Shown: positions 16,730 through 25,974, numbered from the stretch's first letter. The stretch: DNA of 36,540 nt from Bacteroidales bacterium (GCA_017556765.1 JAFYME010000072.1:1-36540); one strand, 5' to 3'. Numbers and translations: made by a program. The notes: generated by a model from the sequence alone, not told the origin.

Positions 16730-18217
16730 ATGAAAAGATTGACATTATTATTCTTTTCCATGTGCCTGCTGCTGGCGGGCTGTTCAGAGAACCCTCCGGT
16801 TGTAGAGAAGCCTCTTGCCGGGCCTGAAGTCATCTCTGTCAGTCCTGAGAACGGTGTTGAAGGTGTGACGGGAAAGGAATTGACCGTGACAGTAATCTTC
16901 GATCAGAATGTGAAGTGCCCGACTGCGCAGCAGAAGAATGTCACCGTCGACAATGGCGCTACGGTCGCCAAGGTGAATGCATTCAATGAGAAGGTTACGG
17001 TCAATATAGCCTCATTGGAGGAAAACGGAAAGACTTATACCCTGGTGATTCCCAAGGGTACGATATCCGGCTTCAAGGAGCATCAGGACGCAGCTGACGA
17101 GATCCGATTCTCCTTCACGATGAAGCTTGTCGAGCCATATGTGCCTTCGGAGCTGGATCCCGTCAAGTCTCTCGTGAACCCGAATGCTTCGCAGCAGGCG
17201 AAGAATGTCTACAATTTCCTTCTGGAGCAGAGCGGAAAGAAGACCCTCAGCGGTGTGCAGTCGAGCCATTCGCACAAGAATGATTTCGTGGATGCGGTCT
17301 ATAAGCATACCGGAAAGCATCCTGCCCTGGCCGGCTATGATTTCCTTTTCCTGCAGTTTTCTCCTACTCCTGACAACTGGAGCTGGGTGCAGAATTACAA
17401 TGACATTTCAGCTCCAAAGGAGCAGTGGGCTGCCGGTGGCCTTGTAAACTACATGTGGCATTGGAATGTTCCGAACAGCAAAGCTGATTGGGACAATGGC
17501 GTCAATAACTATAATTTCGACGGCTATGCATTCTATTGTGACCAGACATCCTTCGATATCAGGGAGGCCTTGAAGCCCGGTACATGGCAGAATGACTTCA
17601 TAATGAAGGATATAGAGGAGGTTGCCGGTTATCTTCAATTGCTTGAAGATGAGGGTATTCCGGTGATCTGGCGTCCTCTTCACGAAGCGGCAGGAAACTA
17701 TGACCTCTATGGCCCGAACGGAGCCTGGTTCTGGTGGGGCCGTCATGGAGCGGAGCCTTGCAAGCAGCTTTGGAGACTTCTTTATGACCAGCTCGTGAAT
17801 GTATACGGCCTGGACAATCTCATCTGGGTATGGACAGTGGATGTGACCAAGGGTGCGGAGGATCAGTACATGGACTGGTATCCTGGAAATGAATATGTCG
17901 ACATCCTCGGTGTGGATATATATGAGACAAATACAGACGCCAAGACCCGTCAGTATCAGGCTCTTGTGGATCTGACCAAGGGAAAGAAGCTTGTGACTGT
18001 CAGCGAATGCGGCAATATCCCGGATCCTGCCAAAAATATGGATGCAGGCAACAAATGGTCGTGGTTCATGGTATGGTGCAACTCCGATTCCAACGGAAAT
18101 ATTGTCCTGACCCCTTCCGACGCCAATTTCAAACTCAATACTTCAGACTATTGGAAGAAGGTCATTTCCAGTCCATACGTGATGAATCGCGAGGACATGC
18201 CGGATTTGTCATTCTGA
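16730..18217 (+). CDS. GH26 beta-mannanase lipoprotein with N-terminal Ig-like domain
   Basis: This 495-residue lipoprotein has a lipobox at Cys18 (LLAGC). Residues about 30-132 resemble a Big_5-type bacterial Ig domain (PEVISVSPENGVEGV start). Residues about 145-490 are a GH26 TIM barrel with acid/base Glu319 in WRPLHEA and nucleophile Glu426 in VTVSECG. The aromatic subsite segment GAWFWWGRHG (331-340) is typical of GH26 mannanases. The lipid anchor and Ig spacer suggest a surface location and endo-action on mannan. The stop codon lies inside the first unit of a tandem repeat (18207-18315), so the last few residues (DLSF) are repeat-encoded. Family is certain; endo mode and surface display are inferred. 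Confidence 0.95.
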   Translation: MKRLTLLFFSMCLLLAGCSENPPVVEKPLAGPEVISVSPENGVEGVTGKELTVTVIFDQNVKCPTAQQKNVTVDNGATVAKVNAFNEKVTVNIASLEENGKTYTLVIPKGTISGFKEHQDAADEIRFSFTMKLVEPYVPSELDPVKSLVNPNASQQAKNVYNFLLEQSGKKTLSGVQSSHSHKNDFVDAVYKHTGKHPALAGYDFLFLQFSPTPDNWSWVQNYNDISAPKEQWAAGGLVNYMWHWNVPNSKADWDNGVNNYNFDGYAFYCDQTSFDIREALKPGTWQNDFIMKDIEEVAGYLQLLEDEGIPVIWRPLHEAAGNYDLYGPNGAWFWWGRHGAEPCKQLWRLLYDQLVNVYGLDNLIWVWTVDVTKGAEDQYMDWYPGNEYVDILGVDIYETNTDAKTRQYQALVDLTKGKKLVTVSECGNIPDPAKNMDAGNKWSWFMVWCNSDSNGNIVLTPSDANFKLNTSDYWKKVISSPYVMNREDMPDLSF

Positions 18218-18315
18218 CCCCTTTAATGTCATTCTGAACCCTTTAATTTCATTTTGAACCCTTTCAATGTTATTCTGAACCCTTTCAATGTCATTCTGAA
18301 CGAAGTGAAGAATCT
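18207..18315 (+). repeat. tandem 20-21 bp repeat ending in a REP-like element
   Basis: Four degenerate units lie at 18207-18226, 18227-18246, 18247-18267 and 18268-18288, each close to TGTCATTCTGAACCCTTTAA. A terminal copy (18289-18315) changes after TGTCATTCTGAAC into GAAGTGAAGAATCT. The same terminal element appears reversed at 30941-30969. Unit 1 supplies the TGA stop of the GH26 gene. The array fills nearly the whole gap before the GH5 gene. Confidence 0.9.
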
Positions 18316-18324
18316 CTTTAGACT

Positions 18325-19851
18325 ATGAAACAGATATTATACATACTCACAGCATTGTTCATGATCGCAAGCTGCGGTCCTGACGATCCACAGGTAGAAA
18401 CCGTCAGGCTTTCTGTCGACAAGACCTCATTGGAATTCACAGCGGAAGGAGGCGACCAGACATTTACGGTCACAGCTTCCGAGCAGGTGTACATTGTGCC
18501 CGGAGAGAACTGGCTCAAGTTCAAGAAAGGAGCGACCGGCAGTGACTATAAGGCAGTCGTGACCATTACTGCTGAACCAAATCCGGCCACAGAGCCGCGT
18601 CAGACCAGGATTTCAGTCGTGGCCGGTGAGGAAAAGCAATATGTGGATGTCGTGCAGGCTGCAGCAGAGAAAACCGAACCGGGCCCGGGTCCGGATGATC
18701 CGATAGTACCGGAAAATGACGGCAATCTGGCATGGAAGATGGCGGAGAGACTTGGAATAGGATGGAACCTCGGAAACCAGTTTGACGCTCACAACAACGG
18801 AGTTTCAGGAGAAACCGTTTGGGGAAATCCTAAGGCTTCCCCTCAGACCTTCACAAAGGTCAAGGCGGCTGGTTTCAGTACCGTGCGCATCCCTGTCACA
18901 TGGATGGGACATTTCGGCGAAGCCCCTGAATACAAGATAGAAGAGGCATGGCTCGACCGTATAGCGGAGGTCGTGGGATATGCTGAGGAGGCCGGTCTGA
19001 ATGTGATCATCAATATGCACCATGACGGAGCCGACAGCAATTACTGGCTTGACATCAAGTCGGCTGCAGCCAATACGGCGATTCAGGCAAGGATCCTCGA
19101 GCAGATAACAGCATTATGGACACAGATTGCTGTCAAGTTCCAGGACAAGGGCAGCTTCCTCATCTTCGAGGCCTTCAACGAGATCCATGACGGCGGATGG
19201 GGCTGGGGAGCCAACCGCGGTGACGGAGGAAAGCAGTATAAGTGTCTGAACGAGTGGAATCAGGCCTTTGTCGATGCCGTACGAGCTGCCGGCGGTGAGA
19301 ATGAGAACCGCTTCCTCGGTATCCCGGCATATTGCACGAATGTAGACATCGCTATCGAATCAATGGTTCTTCCGAAGGATAAGGTGTTGGGAAAACAGAT
19401 GGTGTCGGTTCACTGCTATGATCCTTTTGATTACACTCTGTCTGCAAAATATTCAGAATGGGGCCATACTGCAGCTGCTTCGAAGAAGGTGCCGGGCGAT
19501 AACGAGGACGACCTGAAGAAGGTGTTTGAGAAGCTTTATGTCCATTTCGTTTCACAGGGCACCCCTGTTTATCTCGGTGAGTTCGGCTGCGTGAACCGTT
19601 CTACCGAACGCGAGCAGGCATTCCAGCAGTATTATCTCAAGTTCTTTGCAAAGCTTTCCAAGACATACGGAGTTCCGTGCCTTTTGTGGGACAATGGCGC
19701 CAAGGGATATGGAGAGGAGTCCAGCGCATTCATAAATCACGGAAATGGAGAATATTCTTCTCCGGAGGCTAAAGCAGCCATGCAGGCTCTTGTCGGCTCC
19801 TATGTCAACTCCTTGACTCTCAGTGATGTATATCGTAATGCCCCAAAGTAA
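18325..19851 (+). CDS. GH5 endo-beta-1,4-glucanase/glucomannanase with BACON domain, lipoprotein
   Basis: This 508-residue lipoprotein has a lipobox at Cys17 (MIASC). A BACON-type Ig domain spans about 27-113 (LSVDKTSLEFTAEGGDQTF start), then a Gly/Pro/Glu linker, then a GH5 barrel (about 135-490). Conserved GH5 features are GIGWNLGNQFDA (144-155), acid/base Glu286 in FEAFNEIHDG and nucleophile Glu419 in YLGEFG. The GWNLGN signature resembles the endoglucanase/xyloglucanase-type subfamilies such as GH5_4 rather than the GH5_7 mannanase domain at 5312-7807. In this locus it probably cuts glucosyl linkages in glucomannan and so supplies cellobiose to GH94. Subfamily assignment is from memory of motifs and moderately confident. 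Confidence 0.92.
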   Translation: MKQILYILTALFMIASCGPDDPQVETVRLSVDKTSLEFTAEGGDQTFTVTASEQVYIVPGENWLKFKKGATGSDYKAVVTITAEPNPATEPRQTRISVVAGEEKQYVDVVQAAAEKTEPGPGPDDPIVPENDGNLAWKMAERLGIGWNLGNQFDAHNNGVSGETVWGNPKASPQTFTKVKAAGFSTVRIPVTWMGHFGEAPEYKIEEAWLDRIAEVVGYAEEAGLNVIINMHHDGADSNYWLDIKSAAANTAIQARILEQITALWTQIAVKFQDKGSFLIFEAFNEIHDGGWGWGANRGDGGKQYKCLNEWNQAFVDAVRAAGGENENRFLGIPAYCTNVDIAIESMVLPKDKVLGKQMVSVHCYDPFDYTLSAKYSEWGHTAAASKKVPGDNEDDLKKVFEKLYVHFVSQGTPVYLGEFGCVNRSTEREQAFQQYYLKFFAKLSKTYGVPCLLWDNGAKGYGEESSAFINHGNGEYSSPEAKAAMQALVGSYVNSLTLSDVYRNAPK

Positions 19852-19855
19852 CAGT

Positions 19856-20941
19856 ATGAAAATGAAGTCTTTAGCTATAATTGCCGCGACTATGGCAATC
19901 ATGTCATGCGCGGGACCGCAGGGACCTGCTCAGACTCCTGCAGACGCCCTCATGGACCGTCTCGCCGGATTGGTTGAGGAAGGAAAGATAATGTACGGCC
20001 ACCAGGACGACCTTATGTACGGTCATTCATGGAAGCTCGAGGATGATGCTTCAGAGTTCGTGCAGTCGGATGTGTATGCTGCCTGCGGAAAATATCCGGC
20101 AGTGTACGGAATGGATCTGGGTGGCATCGAGCTGGGCTGGACTCACAATCTGGACAAGAACGATTTCGATAACATGCGTGCCGCAGCTGTCGCTCATCAC
20201 GAAAGAGGAGGAGTCGTGACTTTCTCATGGCACCCGCGTAATCCTCTTACAGGGGGAGATTCATGGGATGTCACATCAGATCAGGTCGTGGCTTCGATTC
20301 TTCCGGGAGGAGAGAAACATGAATATTTCATGACATGGCTTTCGAATGCCGCCGATTTCATGGAGTCTATAAAGACTGCTGACGGACAGGCGGTTCCTCT
20401 TGTCTGGAGACCATGGCACGAGCATACCGGAAGCTGGTTCTGGTGGGGACAGAACCTCTGCACCACAGAGCAGTACAAGGCTCTCTGGCAGATGACCTAC
20501 GATTACATGGTCAAGGACCGTGCCCTTACGAATCTTGTATGGGCGTATTCGCCTGGCGCCGGAGGACTCGACGCCGCTCTCTTCGAGGAGAGGTATCCCG
20601 GTGATGAGATAGTGGACATGGTCGGCTTCGACTGCTACCAGTATGGCGACAATGCTTCATATGTTTCTGACATGAAGGCAGCTCTCGATATTACCGGAAA
20701 GTTCGCGAAGGACCATGGCAAGCTTATGGCTGTGACAGAGACCGGATATGAGGGTGTCAAGGATGCAAAGTGGTGGACTTCAGTGCTTTATGAAGCGGTG
20801 AAGGACTATCCTGTCTCATATGTGCTTACATGGAGAAACGCCTGCGACCAGCCGACGCATTTCTATGCTCCTTATCCGGGACATGAATCGGCGGAAGATT
20901 TCAAGGCTTTTGCAGCGCTTGAAGATATAATGTTCCTGTAA
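19856..20941 (+). CDS. GH26 beta-mannanase/mannobiohydrolase lipoprotein
   Basis: This compact 361-residue protein has a lipobox at Cys18 (AIMSC) followed almost directly by a GH26 barrel. Acid/base Glu189 sits in WRPWHEH and nucleophile Glu295 in VTETGYEG; YGMDLGGIELGW (84-95) and TGSWFWWGQN (191-200) line the subsites. I chose the ATG at 19856, four bases after the GH5 stop; an upstream in-frame start would overlap GH5 and disrupt the signal peptide. It has no extra domain, unlike the GH26 at 16730-18217. Compact GH26 enzymes next to 2-epimerase and GH130 genes are often mannobiose-producing and periplasm-facing, and that is the inferred role. The TAA stop is part of the following repeat array. 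Confidence 0.94.
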   Translation: MKMKSLAIIAATMAIMSCAGPQGPAQTPADALMDRLAGLVEEGKIMYGHQDDLMYGHSWKLEDDASEFVQSDVYAACGKYPAVYGMDLGGIELGWTHNLDKNDFDNMRAAAVAHHERGGVVTFSWHPRNPLTGGDSWDVTSDQVVASILPGGEKHEYFMTWLSNAADFMESIKTADGQAVPLVWRPWHEHTGSWFWWGQNLCTTEQYKALWQMTYDYMVKDRALTNLVWAYSPGAGGLDAALFEERYPGDEIVDMVGFDCYQYGDNASYVSDMKAALDITGKFAKDHGKLMAVTETGYEGVKDAKWWTSVLYEAVKDYPVSYVLTWRNACDQPTHFYAPYPGHESAEDFKAFAALEDIMFL

Positions 20942-21040
20942 TCCCGTCATTCTCGACTTGTAATTTCGTCATCCCTGACCTGTAATTTCGTCATCCCTGA
21001 CCTGTAATTTCGTCATCCCCGACCTGATCGGGGATCAAAT
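20935..21040 (+). repeat. 22 bp tandem repeat (x4) ending in a palindromic hairpin
   Basis: Four 22-base units start at 20935, 20957, 20979 and 21001, each near CCTGTAATTTCGTCATCCCT plus GA. The fourth runs into a perfect hairpin, ATCCCCGA (21015-21022) with TCGGGGAT (21028-21035) around five bases. The first unit supplies the TAA stop of the GH26 gene. The array fills the gap before the GH130 gene. Confidence 0.9.
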
Positions 21041-21052
21041 ACCAAATATATC

Positions 21053-22210
21053 ATGACATTCAATGAAAGACTGGAGTGGCTGAAGGCCCGCCACGAGGCC
21101 CTGATCACGCAGAAAAACGAACCGATAGAAGGAAACGGCGTCTATGAACGCTACATGAATCCTATCATCACAGCAGACCATGCCCCTCTCTTCTGGCGCT
21201 ACGATCTGAACAAGGAGACCAATCCATACCTGATGGAACGCTTCGGAATCCATGCGACGTTCAATGCCGGTGCAATCAAGTGGAACGGAAAATATGTGCT
21301 TGTCGTGCGCGTTGAGGGTGCCGACCGCAAGTCGTTCTTTGCGGTGGCCGAGAGCCCGAACGGTGTGGACAATTTCAGGTTCTGGGACCGTCCGATCACC
21401 ATGCCGGAGTACGGAGAGCCTGCGACAAATGTCTATGACATGCGACTGACCGCCCATGAGGACGGATGGATCTACGGCATCTTCTGTGTCGAGCGAAAGG
21501 ATCCTGATGCAGCTCCCGGAGACCTTTCTTCCGCTGTTGCGGCTGCAGGGGTGGCGCGTACGAAGGACCTTGTCAACTGGGAGCGTCTTCCGGACATGGA
21601 GTCCTCTTCGCAGCAGCGCAATGTTGTGCTTCATCCGGAGTTCGTGGACGGGAAATATGCCCTATACACACGTCCGCAGGACGGTTTCATTGATGCCGGA
21701 AGCGGCGGAGGCATCGGATGGGCCCTTGTCGAGAGCATGGAGCATGTGGTCATAACCGAGGAAAAGATCATCAACCACCGTTACTATCATACGATCAAGG
21801 AAAGCAAGAACGGAGAGGGCCCTCACCCTATCAAGACTCCGCAGGGATGGCTTCATCTTGCTCATGGAGTCCGCGGCTGCGCGTCGGGTCTTCGCTATGT
21901 GCTTTACATGTACATGACCGCTCTGGATGATCCTTCAAGGGTGATTGCCGAACCGGCTGGATTCTTCATGGCTCCGGAAGGAGGGGAGTACATCGGCGAT
22001 GTGATGAATGTGCTCTTTTCAAACGGATGGATTGCGGACGAAGACGGAAAGGTATTCATCTATTATGCTTCGAGCGACACCCGCATGCATGTGGCGACAT
22101 CTACAGTAGACCGTCTTGTCGACTACTGCCTGCATACAGAGCCTGATGCCTTCACGACAGGAGAATCGGTAAAGAGGCTCAACAGACTGATTGACAGGAA
22201 TAACATGTAA
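21053..22210 (+). CDS. GH130 4-O-beta-D-mannosyl-D-glucose phosphorylase
   Basis: This 385-residue protein has no signal peptide, so it acts in the cytoplasm. Length and sequence match GH130 subfamily 1 (Bacteroides enzymes of about 390 residues). The catalytic Asp129 is in NVYDMRLT, with RNVVLHPE near 204-211 and Arg/His/Tyr-rich phosphate and sugar contacts such as NHRYYHTIKE. The reaction is mannosyl-glucose plus phosphate to mannose-1-phosphate plus glucose, saving one ATP equivalent. Its substrate is the product of the 2-epimerase at 2967-4202, forming the known epimerase/phosphorylase route for mannobiose. It sits directly upstream of the inner-membrane sugar transporter (25-base gap). 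The family is firm; subfamily 1 is well supported by the aligned motifs. Confidence 0.93.
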   Translation: MTFNERLEWLKARHEALITQKNEPIEGNGVYERYMNPIITADHAPLFWRYDLNKETNPYLMERFGIHATFNAGAIKWNGKYVLVVRVEGADRKSFFAVAESPNGVDNFRFWDRPITMPEYGEPATNVYDMRLTAHEDGWIYGIFCVERKDPDAAPGDLSSAVAAAGVARTKDLVNWERLPDMESSSQQRNVVLHPEFVDGKYALYTRPQDGFIDAGSGGGIGWALVESMEHVVITEEKIINHRYYHTIKESKNGEGPHPIKTPQGWLHLAHGVRGCASGLRYVLYMYMTALDDPSRVIAEPAGFFMAPEGGEYIGDVMNVLFSNGWIADEDGKVFIYYASSDTRMHVATSTVDRLVDYCLHTEPDAFTTGESVKRLNRLIDRNNM

Positions 22211-22235
22211 AGATTATAATTTTATCTGACCACAT

Positions 22236-23648
22236 ATGACACTGAAAGAAAAAATAGGTTACGGCTTCGGCGACATGTCCTCGTCGATGTTCTGGAAGCT
22301 CTTCTCATACTTCCTTCCGTTCTTTTATTCGAATGTATTCGGCCTGAGCCTTGCTGACGCCGGCGTACTCATGCTCGTGACCCGTATCTGGGACGCTGTG
22401 TCCGATCCTATGATGGGCATCATCGCGGACCGTACGAAGACCCGCTGGGGCAAGTACCGTCCGTATCTGCTTTTCTTCGCCCTTCCGTTCGCGGCATGCG
22501 GCATTCTGCTCTTCACGACTCCTGAAAACGGAAAGACCTTGTGGGCATATGTGACGTACATCCTCATGATGACCGTATATACCGGCATCAATGTGCCTTA
22601 CGGCTCGCTGATGAACGTGATGACAGCAGATTCAGACGAGAAGTCTGTGCTTTCTTCATACAGGATGTTCTTTGCATACGGCGGTAGCTTCATAGCCCTC
22701 TTCGCGTGGGAGCCTCTCTGCAACATGTTCGATAAGGGACGTGCGGCAGTCGAGGGAGCGGGCGCTCTTGCATCTGTATCTACAAGTCCGGATGCATGGC
22801 AGAAGGCCATGATCCTCATCGCTGCGTTCTGCTTCATCCTCTTCATCCTCAGCTTCCTCATGACCAAGGAACATGTGAAGAGTGAGTCTACGGTTTCCGT
22901 AGGAAAGGACCTTTTCCTTCTTGTCCGCAACAAGCCATGGTGGCTGCTCATCGGTGCCGCCCTCGCTTCCAACCTCTTCAATACGGTACGAGGCACTACA
23001 ACCGCATATTTCTTCGCAGACTATATCCAGAAGACAGTCGACATGGGCCCTCAGTGGGCATTCCTCGTGTCTGCAAGCATCTTCCTCTCGATGGGTGAGA
23101 TCGCCAACATGGTCGGTGTGGTCCTCGCGGTACCTATGTCAAAGCACTTCGGAAAGAAATCTACATACATCATCTCAATGGCCGCTCTGATTGTTCTGAG
23201 CATCCTTTTCTTCTTCCTTCCTGCAACTACAGGCGGATACTGGGCAATGCTCTTCTTCCAGATCGTCATCTCAGTCTTCACAGGTGTGATTTCTCCTCTC
23301 GTATGGAGCATGTATGCCGATGTAGCTGACTATTCTGAGCTCAAGGACGGCACAGCATCTACCGGCCTCATCTTCTCTTCAGCATCGATGGCCCAGAAGT
23401 TCGGCGGCGCATTCGGTGGCTCGGCCGTGATGTGGATGCTCGCAGCCTTCGGATACAACACCGTAGCCGGCGCAGTCCAGACCGAGACCGCCATCCTCGG
23501 CCTGCGCATCCTCATGAGCTGGATCCCTGCCCTGGTCGCAGCACTTTCGATCCTCGTGGTATGGTTCTACCCTCTGACAAAGCAGAAGATGGAAGGCGTC
23601 CAGACCGCCCTCGCCGCAAAACGCTCCGAAAAGATGGGCAGCAACTAG
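22236..23648 (+). CDS. GPH-family (MFS_2) disaccharide:cation symporter
   Basis: This 470-residue polytopic inner-membrane protein has about 12 hydrophobic segments. The GPH (glycoside-pentoside-hexuronide) signature is at residues 52-79, including SDPMMGIIADRTKTRWG and KYRPYLL. The N-terminal GYGFGDMSSSMFW is also typical. Members couple sugar uptake to sodium or protons. Between GH130 and GH36 genes, it most likely brings mannobiose, and perhaps cellobiose, from the periplasm to the cytoplasm where the epimerase and phosphorylases act. A hairpin terminator follows 25 bases after its stop. Family is firm; substrate is inferred. Confidence 0.92.
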   Translation: MTLKEKIGYGFGDMSSSMFWKLFSYFLPFFYSNVFGLSLADAGVLMLVTRIWDAVSDPMMGIIADRTKTRWGKYRPYLLFFALPFAACGILLFTTPENGKTLWAYVTYILMMTVYTGINVPYGSLMNVMTADSDEKSVLSSYRMFFAYGGSFIALFAWEPLCNMFDKGRAAVEGAGALASVSTSPDAWQKAMILIAAFCFILFILSFLMTKEHVKSESTVSVGKDLFLLVRNKPWWLLIGAALASNLFNTVRGTTTAYFFADYIQKTVDMGPQWAFLVSASIFLSMGEIANMVGVVLAVPMSKHFGKKSTYIISMAALIVLSILFFFLPATTGGYWAMLFFQIVISVFTGVISPLVWSMYADVADYSELKDGTASTGLIFSSASMAQKFGGAFGGSAVMWMLAAFGYNTVAGAVQTETAILGLRILMSWIPALVAALSILVVWFYPLTKQKMEGVQTALAAKRSEKMGSN

Positions 23649-23673
23649 CTGACTCCCAGTCTGTTACCCACTC

Positions 23674-23706
23674 TCCGTGCCGGTAAAAGGTAGGCACGGA
23701 TTTTTT
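23674..23706 (+). terminator. intrinsic terminator after the transporter gene
   Basis: TCCGTGCC (23674-23681) pairs perfectly with GGCACGGA (23693-23700) around an 11-base loop and is followed by six T. It lies inside an otherwise co-directional gene run, 25 bases after the transporter stop and 38 bases before the GH36 start. Confidence 0.85.
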
Positions 23707-23744
23707 GAAAGTTGTTGATTGATAATGATTTATGCCCCATCAAT

Positions 23745-25937
23745 ATGAAGAAGATATTTTTAACTGTTGTTTTGATTTGCGCTGCTCTGGCGGCTATGGC
23801 TCAGGTGCGTGTCGCTACGCCGAATATCGAGCTGATCCTGAATGCGGAGCCGGGACAGGAACTGCAGATCGCATATTTCGGAGGCAGGCTTGCTGACGGA
23901 GACCTTGCAAATCTCCAGGCGGCGGGAGCTCCGAACCATAACGCTTATCCTCCATACGGATTCAACTGCCCTTCGGAGGCGTCGCTTGCCGTGACCCATA
24001 TGGACGGAAACATGTCGACAGTCCTCAAGGTGGAAAGCGTGGCGCAGACTGATGAACCTTCGGCAAAGGTGACGCGCATCCGCTTGAAGGATACAGTTTA
24101 TCCATTTTATGTGACTGTATGCTACCGTGCATATCAGGACGTGGACATGATCGAGACATGGACAGAGATCGAGAATCTCGAGAAGAAGCCGGTTACATTG
24201 ACACGCTTCGATTCGGGATATCTGCCGATACGCGTTGGAGACGTATGGGTGAGTCATCTTTACGGTACATGGGCAAACGAGGGCCGTCTGGCACAGGAGC
24301 CGCTTGAGCGCGGAATGATGACCATAAAGAACAAGGACGGAGTCCGCAATGCTCATACTGACCATGCTGAGGTGATGTTTTCATTGGACGGAAAGCCTCA
24401 GGAGAATGCCGGACGCGTCATAGGCGCCGCCCTCTGCTACAGCGGAAACTACGAGCTTCGCATTGACACCCGTGATACAGATTATCACCAGTTCTTTGCC
24501 GGAATCAATCCTGACAATTCATCATACAGCCTTGCATCCAAGGAGGTCTTCAAGACTCCGGAGCTGGCTCTCACCTATTCGGAAGAAGGATTGAGCGGTG
24601 CCAGCCGCAACTTCCACAGATGGGCCCGAAACTATAAGATCGCCCATGGAAACAAGCCGCGCAAGATCCTTCTGAACAGCTGGGAAGGCGTTTATTTCGA
24701 CATTAACGAGCCGGGAATGGACCAGATGATGGCCGATATCGCGTACATGGGAGGCGAACTCTTCGTGATGGATGACGGATGGTTCGGCGAGAAATATCCG
24801 CGTCTGACCGACAACTGCGCGCTTGGAGACTGGAAGGTCGACAGGAACAAGCTTCCGAACGGAATCGGCTGGCTGGTGGAGCGTGCAGATGCTCATGGAA
24901 TCAGCTTCGGAATATGGATAGAACCAGAGATGACCAACAGCGTCAGCGAGCTTTACGACAAGCATCCGGACTGGGTGATCAAGGCTCCGGAAAGAGACGT
25001 CGTGACCGGCCGTGGAGGTACTCAGCTGGTGCTTGACCTCTCGAATCCTGAAGTCCAGGACTACATCTTCAAGATCGTGGACGACCTCATGACCGAAAAC
25101 CCTCGCATCGATTACATCAAGTGGGATGCGAACATGTCCATTGTCAACCATGGATCGCAGTACTTGCCGAAAGACAGGCAGAGCCATCTTTACATCGAAT
25201 ATCATCGCGGTTTCGCGGCAGTATGTGACAGGATCCGAGCAAAGTATCCGGATCTGACCATCCAGGCCTGCGCTTCGGGCGGCGGTCGCGCGAACTACGG
25301 TGTCCTCCCTTGGTTCGACGAATTCTGGGTGAGCGACAATACCGATGCCCTCCAGCGTATCCACATGCAGTGGGGTACATCATACTTCTTCCCTGCGATA
25401 GCTATGGCTTCGCACATCAGCGCGACTCCGAACCATACTGTATTCCGCACCACATCCCTGAAGTACCGCATAGATGTGGCCATGAGCGGCCGTCTGGGCA
25501 TGGAGATCCAGCCTCGAAACATGACGCAGGAGGAGAGGGACCTGTGCCGCAAGGCGATTGCTGAATACAAGGAAATCCGCTCTGTGGTGCAGCTCGGCGA
25601 CATTTACCGTCTGGTTTCGCCATACGACGGACATAACATGGCTTCGCTCATGTATGTGTCTCCTCAGAAGTCCGAGGCCGTGTTCTATTGGTGGAAGACC
25701 GAGACATTCTATGATGACCATCTCCCTCGAGTGAGGATGGCCGGTCTCGACCCTTCAAAGACATACAAGGTGCGTGAGCTCAACCGCATCGACAATAAGC
25801 CGCTTCCATATGAAGGCCTTTCATTCAGCGGAAAGTTCCTCATGGAAAACGGCCTTGAGATGCCTCTGAAGCATAATGTGGATTATCATAAGCAGGACGA
25901 CTGGAGCAGCCGCGTGCTCTATCTGGTGGCAGAATAA
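23745..25937 (+). CDS. GH36 alpha-galactosidase, periplasmic
   Basis: This 730-residue enzyme has a Sec signal peptide ending near AMA-Gln20 with no lipobox Cys, so it is soluble periplasmic. The GH36 layout is complete: N-terminal beta-supersandwich, a TIM barrel from about 300 and a C-terminal beta-sheet domain. Catalytic residues are nucleophile Asp461 in YIKWDANMS and acid/base Asp531 in [10 protein letters not shown], with VMDDGWFG at 341-348 and CASGGGR at 509-515. It removes alpha-1,6-galactose from galactomannan oligosaccharides, unblocking them for GH26. I chose ATG 23745; the frame could extend to a TTG at 23712, but that would place a charged leader before the signal peptide. The preceding terminator raises the question of a separate promoter, none of which I could identify. 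Confidence 0.95.
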   Translation: MKKIFLTVVLICAALAAMAQVRVATPNIELILNAEPGQELQIAYFGGRLADGDLANLQAAGAPNHNAYPPYGFNCPSEASLAVTHMDGNMSTVLKVESVAQTDEPSAKVTRIRLKDTVYPFYVTVCYRAYQDVDMIETWTEIENLEKKPVTLTRFDSGYLPIRVGDVWVSHLYGTWANEGRLAQEPLERGMMTIKNKDGVRNAHTDHAEVMFSLDGKPQENAGRVIGAALCYSGNYELRIDTRDTDYHQFFAGINPDNSSYSLASKEVFKTPELALTYSEEGLSGASRNFHRWARNYKIAHGNKPRKILLNSWEGVYFDINEPGMDQMMADIAYMGGELFVMDDGWFGEKYPRLTDNCALGDWKVDRNKLPNGIGWLVERADAHGISFGIWIEPEMTNSVSELYDKHPDWVIKAPERDVVTGRGGTQLVLDLSNPEVQDYIFKIVDDLMTENPRIDYIKWDANMSIVNHGSQYLPKDRQSHLYIEYHRGFAAVCDRIRAKYPDLTIQACASGGGRANYGVLPWFDEFWVSDNTDALQRIHMQWGTSYFFPAIAMASHISATPNHTVFRTTSLKYRIDVAMSGRLGMEIQPRNMTQEERDLCRKAIAEYKEIRSVVQLGDIYRLVSPYDGHNMASLMYVSPQKSEAVFYWWKTETFYDDHLPRVRMAGLDPSKTYKVRELNRIDNKPLPYEGLSFSGKFLMENGLEMPLKHNVDYHKQDDWSSRVLYLVAE

Positions 25938-25953
25938 TAAGGTCGAAACAGTC

Positions 25954-25974
25954 ATTCCCGGTCTGACCGGGAAT
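25954..25974. repeat. REP-like hairpin between GH36 and GH94
   Basis: ATTCCCGGT (25954-25962) pairs perfectly with ACCGGGAAT (25966-25974) around a three-base loop, 15 bases before the GH94 ATG. It is the same general type as the hairpin at 21015-21035 (GTCATyCC...GGrATC). There is no T-run. Confidence 0.75.

Noticed and set aside
19823..19855. Upstream start for the second GH26 overlapping GH5
   Set aside because: It would overlap the GH5 coding end and lengthen the leader; ATG 19856 gives a standard lipoprotein signal with Cys18.
18207..21040. Possible CRISPR array from regularly spaced repeats
   Set aside because: The repeats are directly adjacent 20-22 bp units with no unique spacers, and no cas genes are present.
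23712..23744. TTG start for GH36 giving 11 extra N-terminal residues
   Set aside because: The extra residues (LIDNDLCPIN) would precede and spoil a clean signal peptide that starts at ATG 23745.
24522..25364. Minus-strand open frame (280 codons) opposite GH36
   Set aside because: It covers the GH36 active site antisense, and no protein family features are visible.
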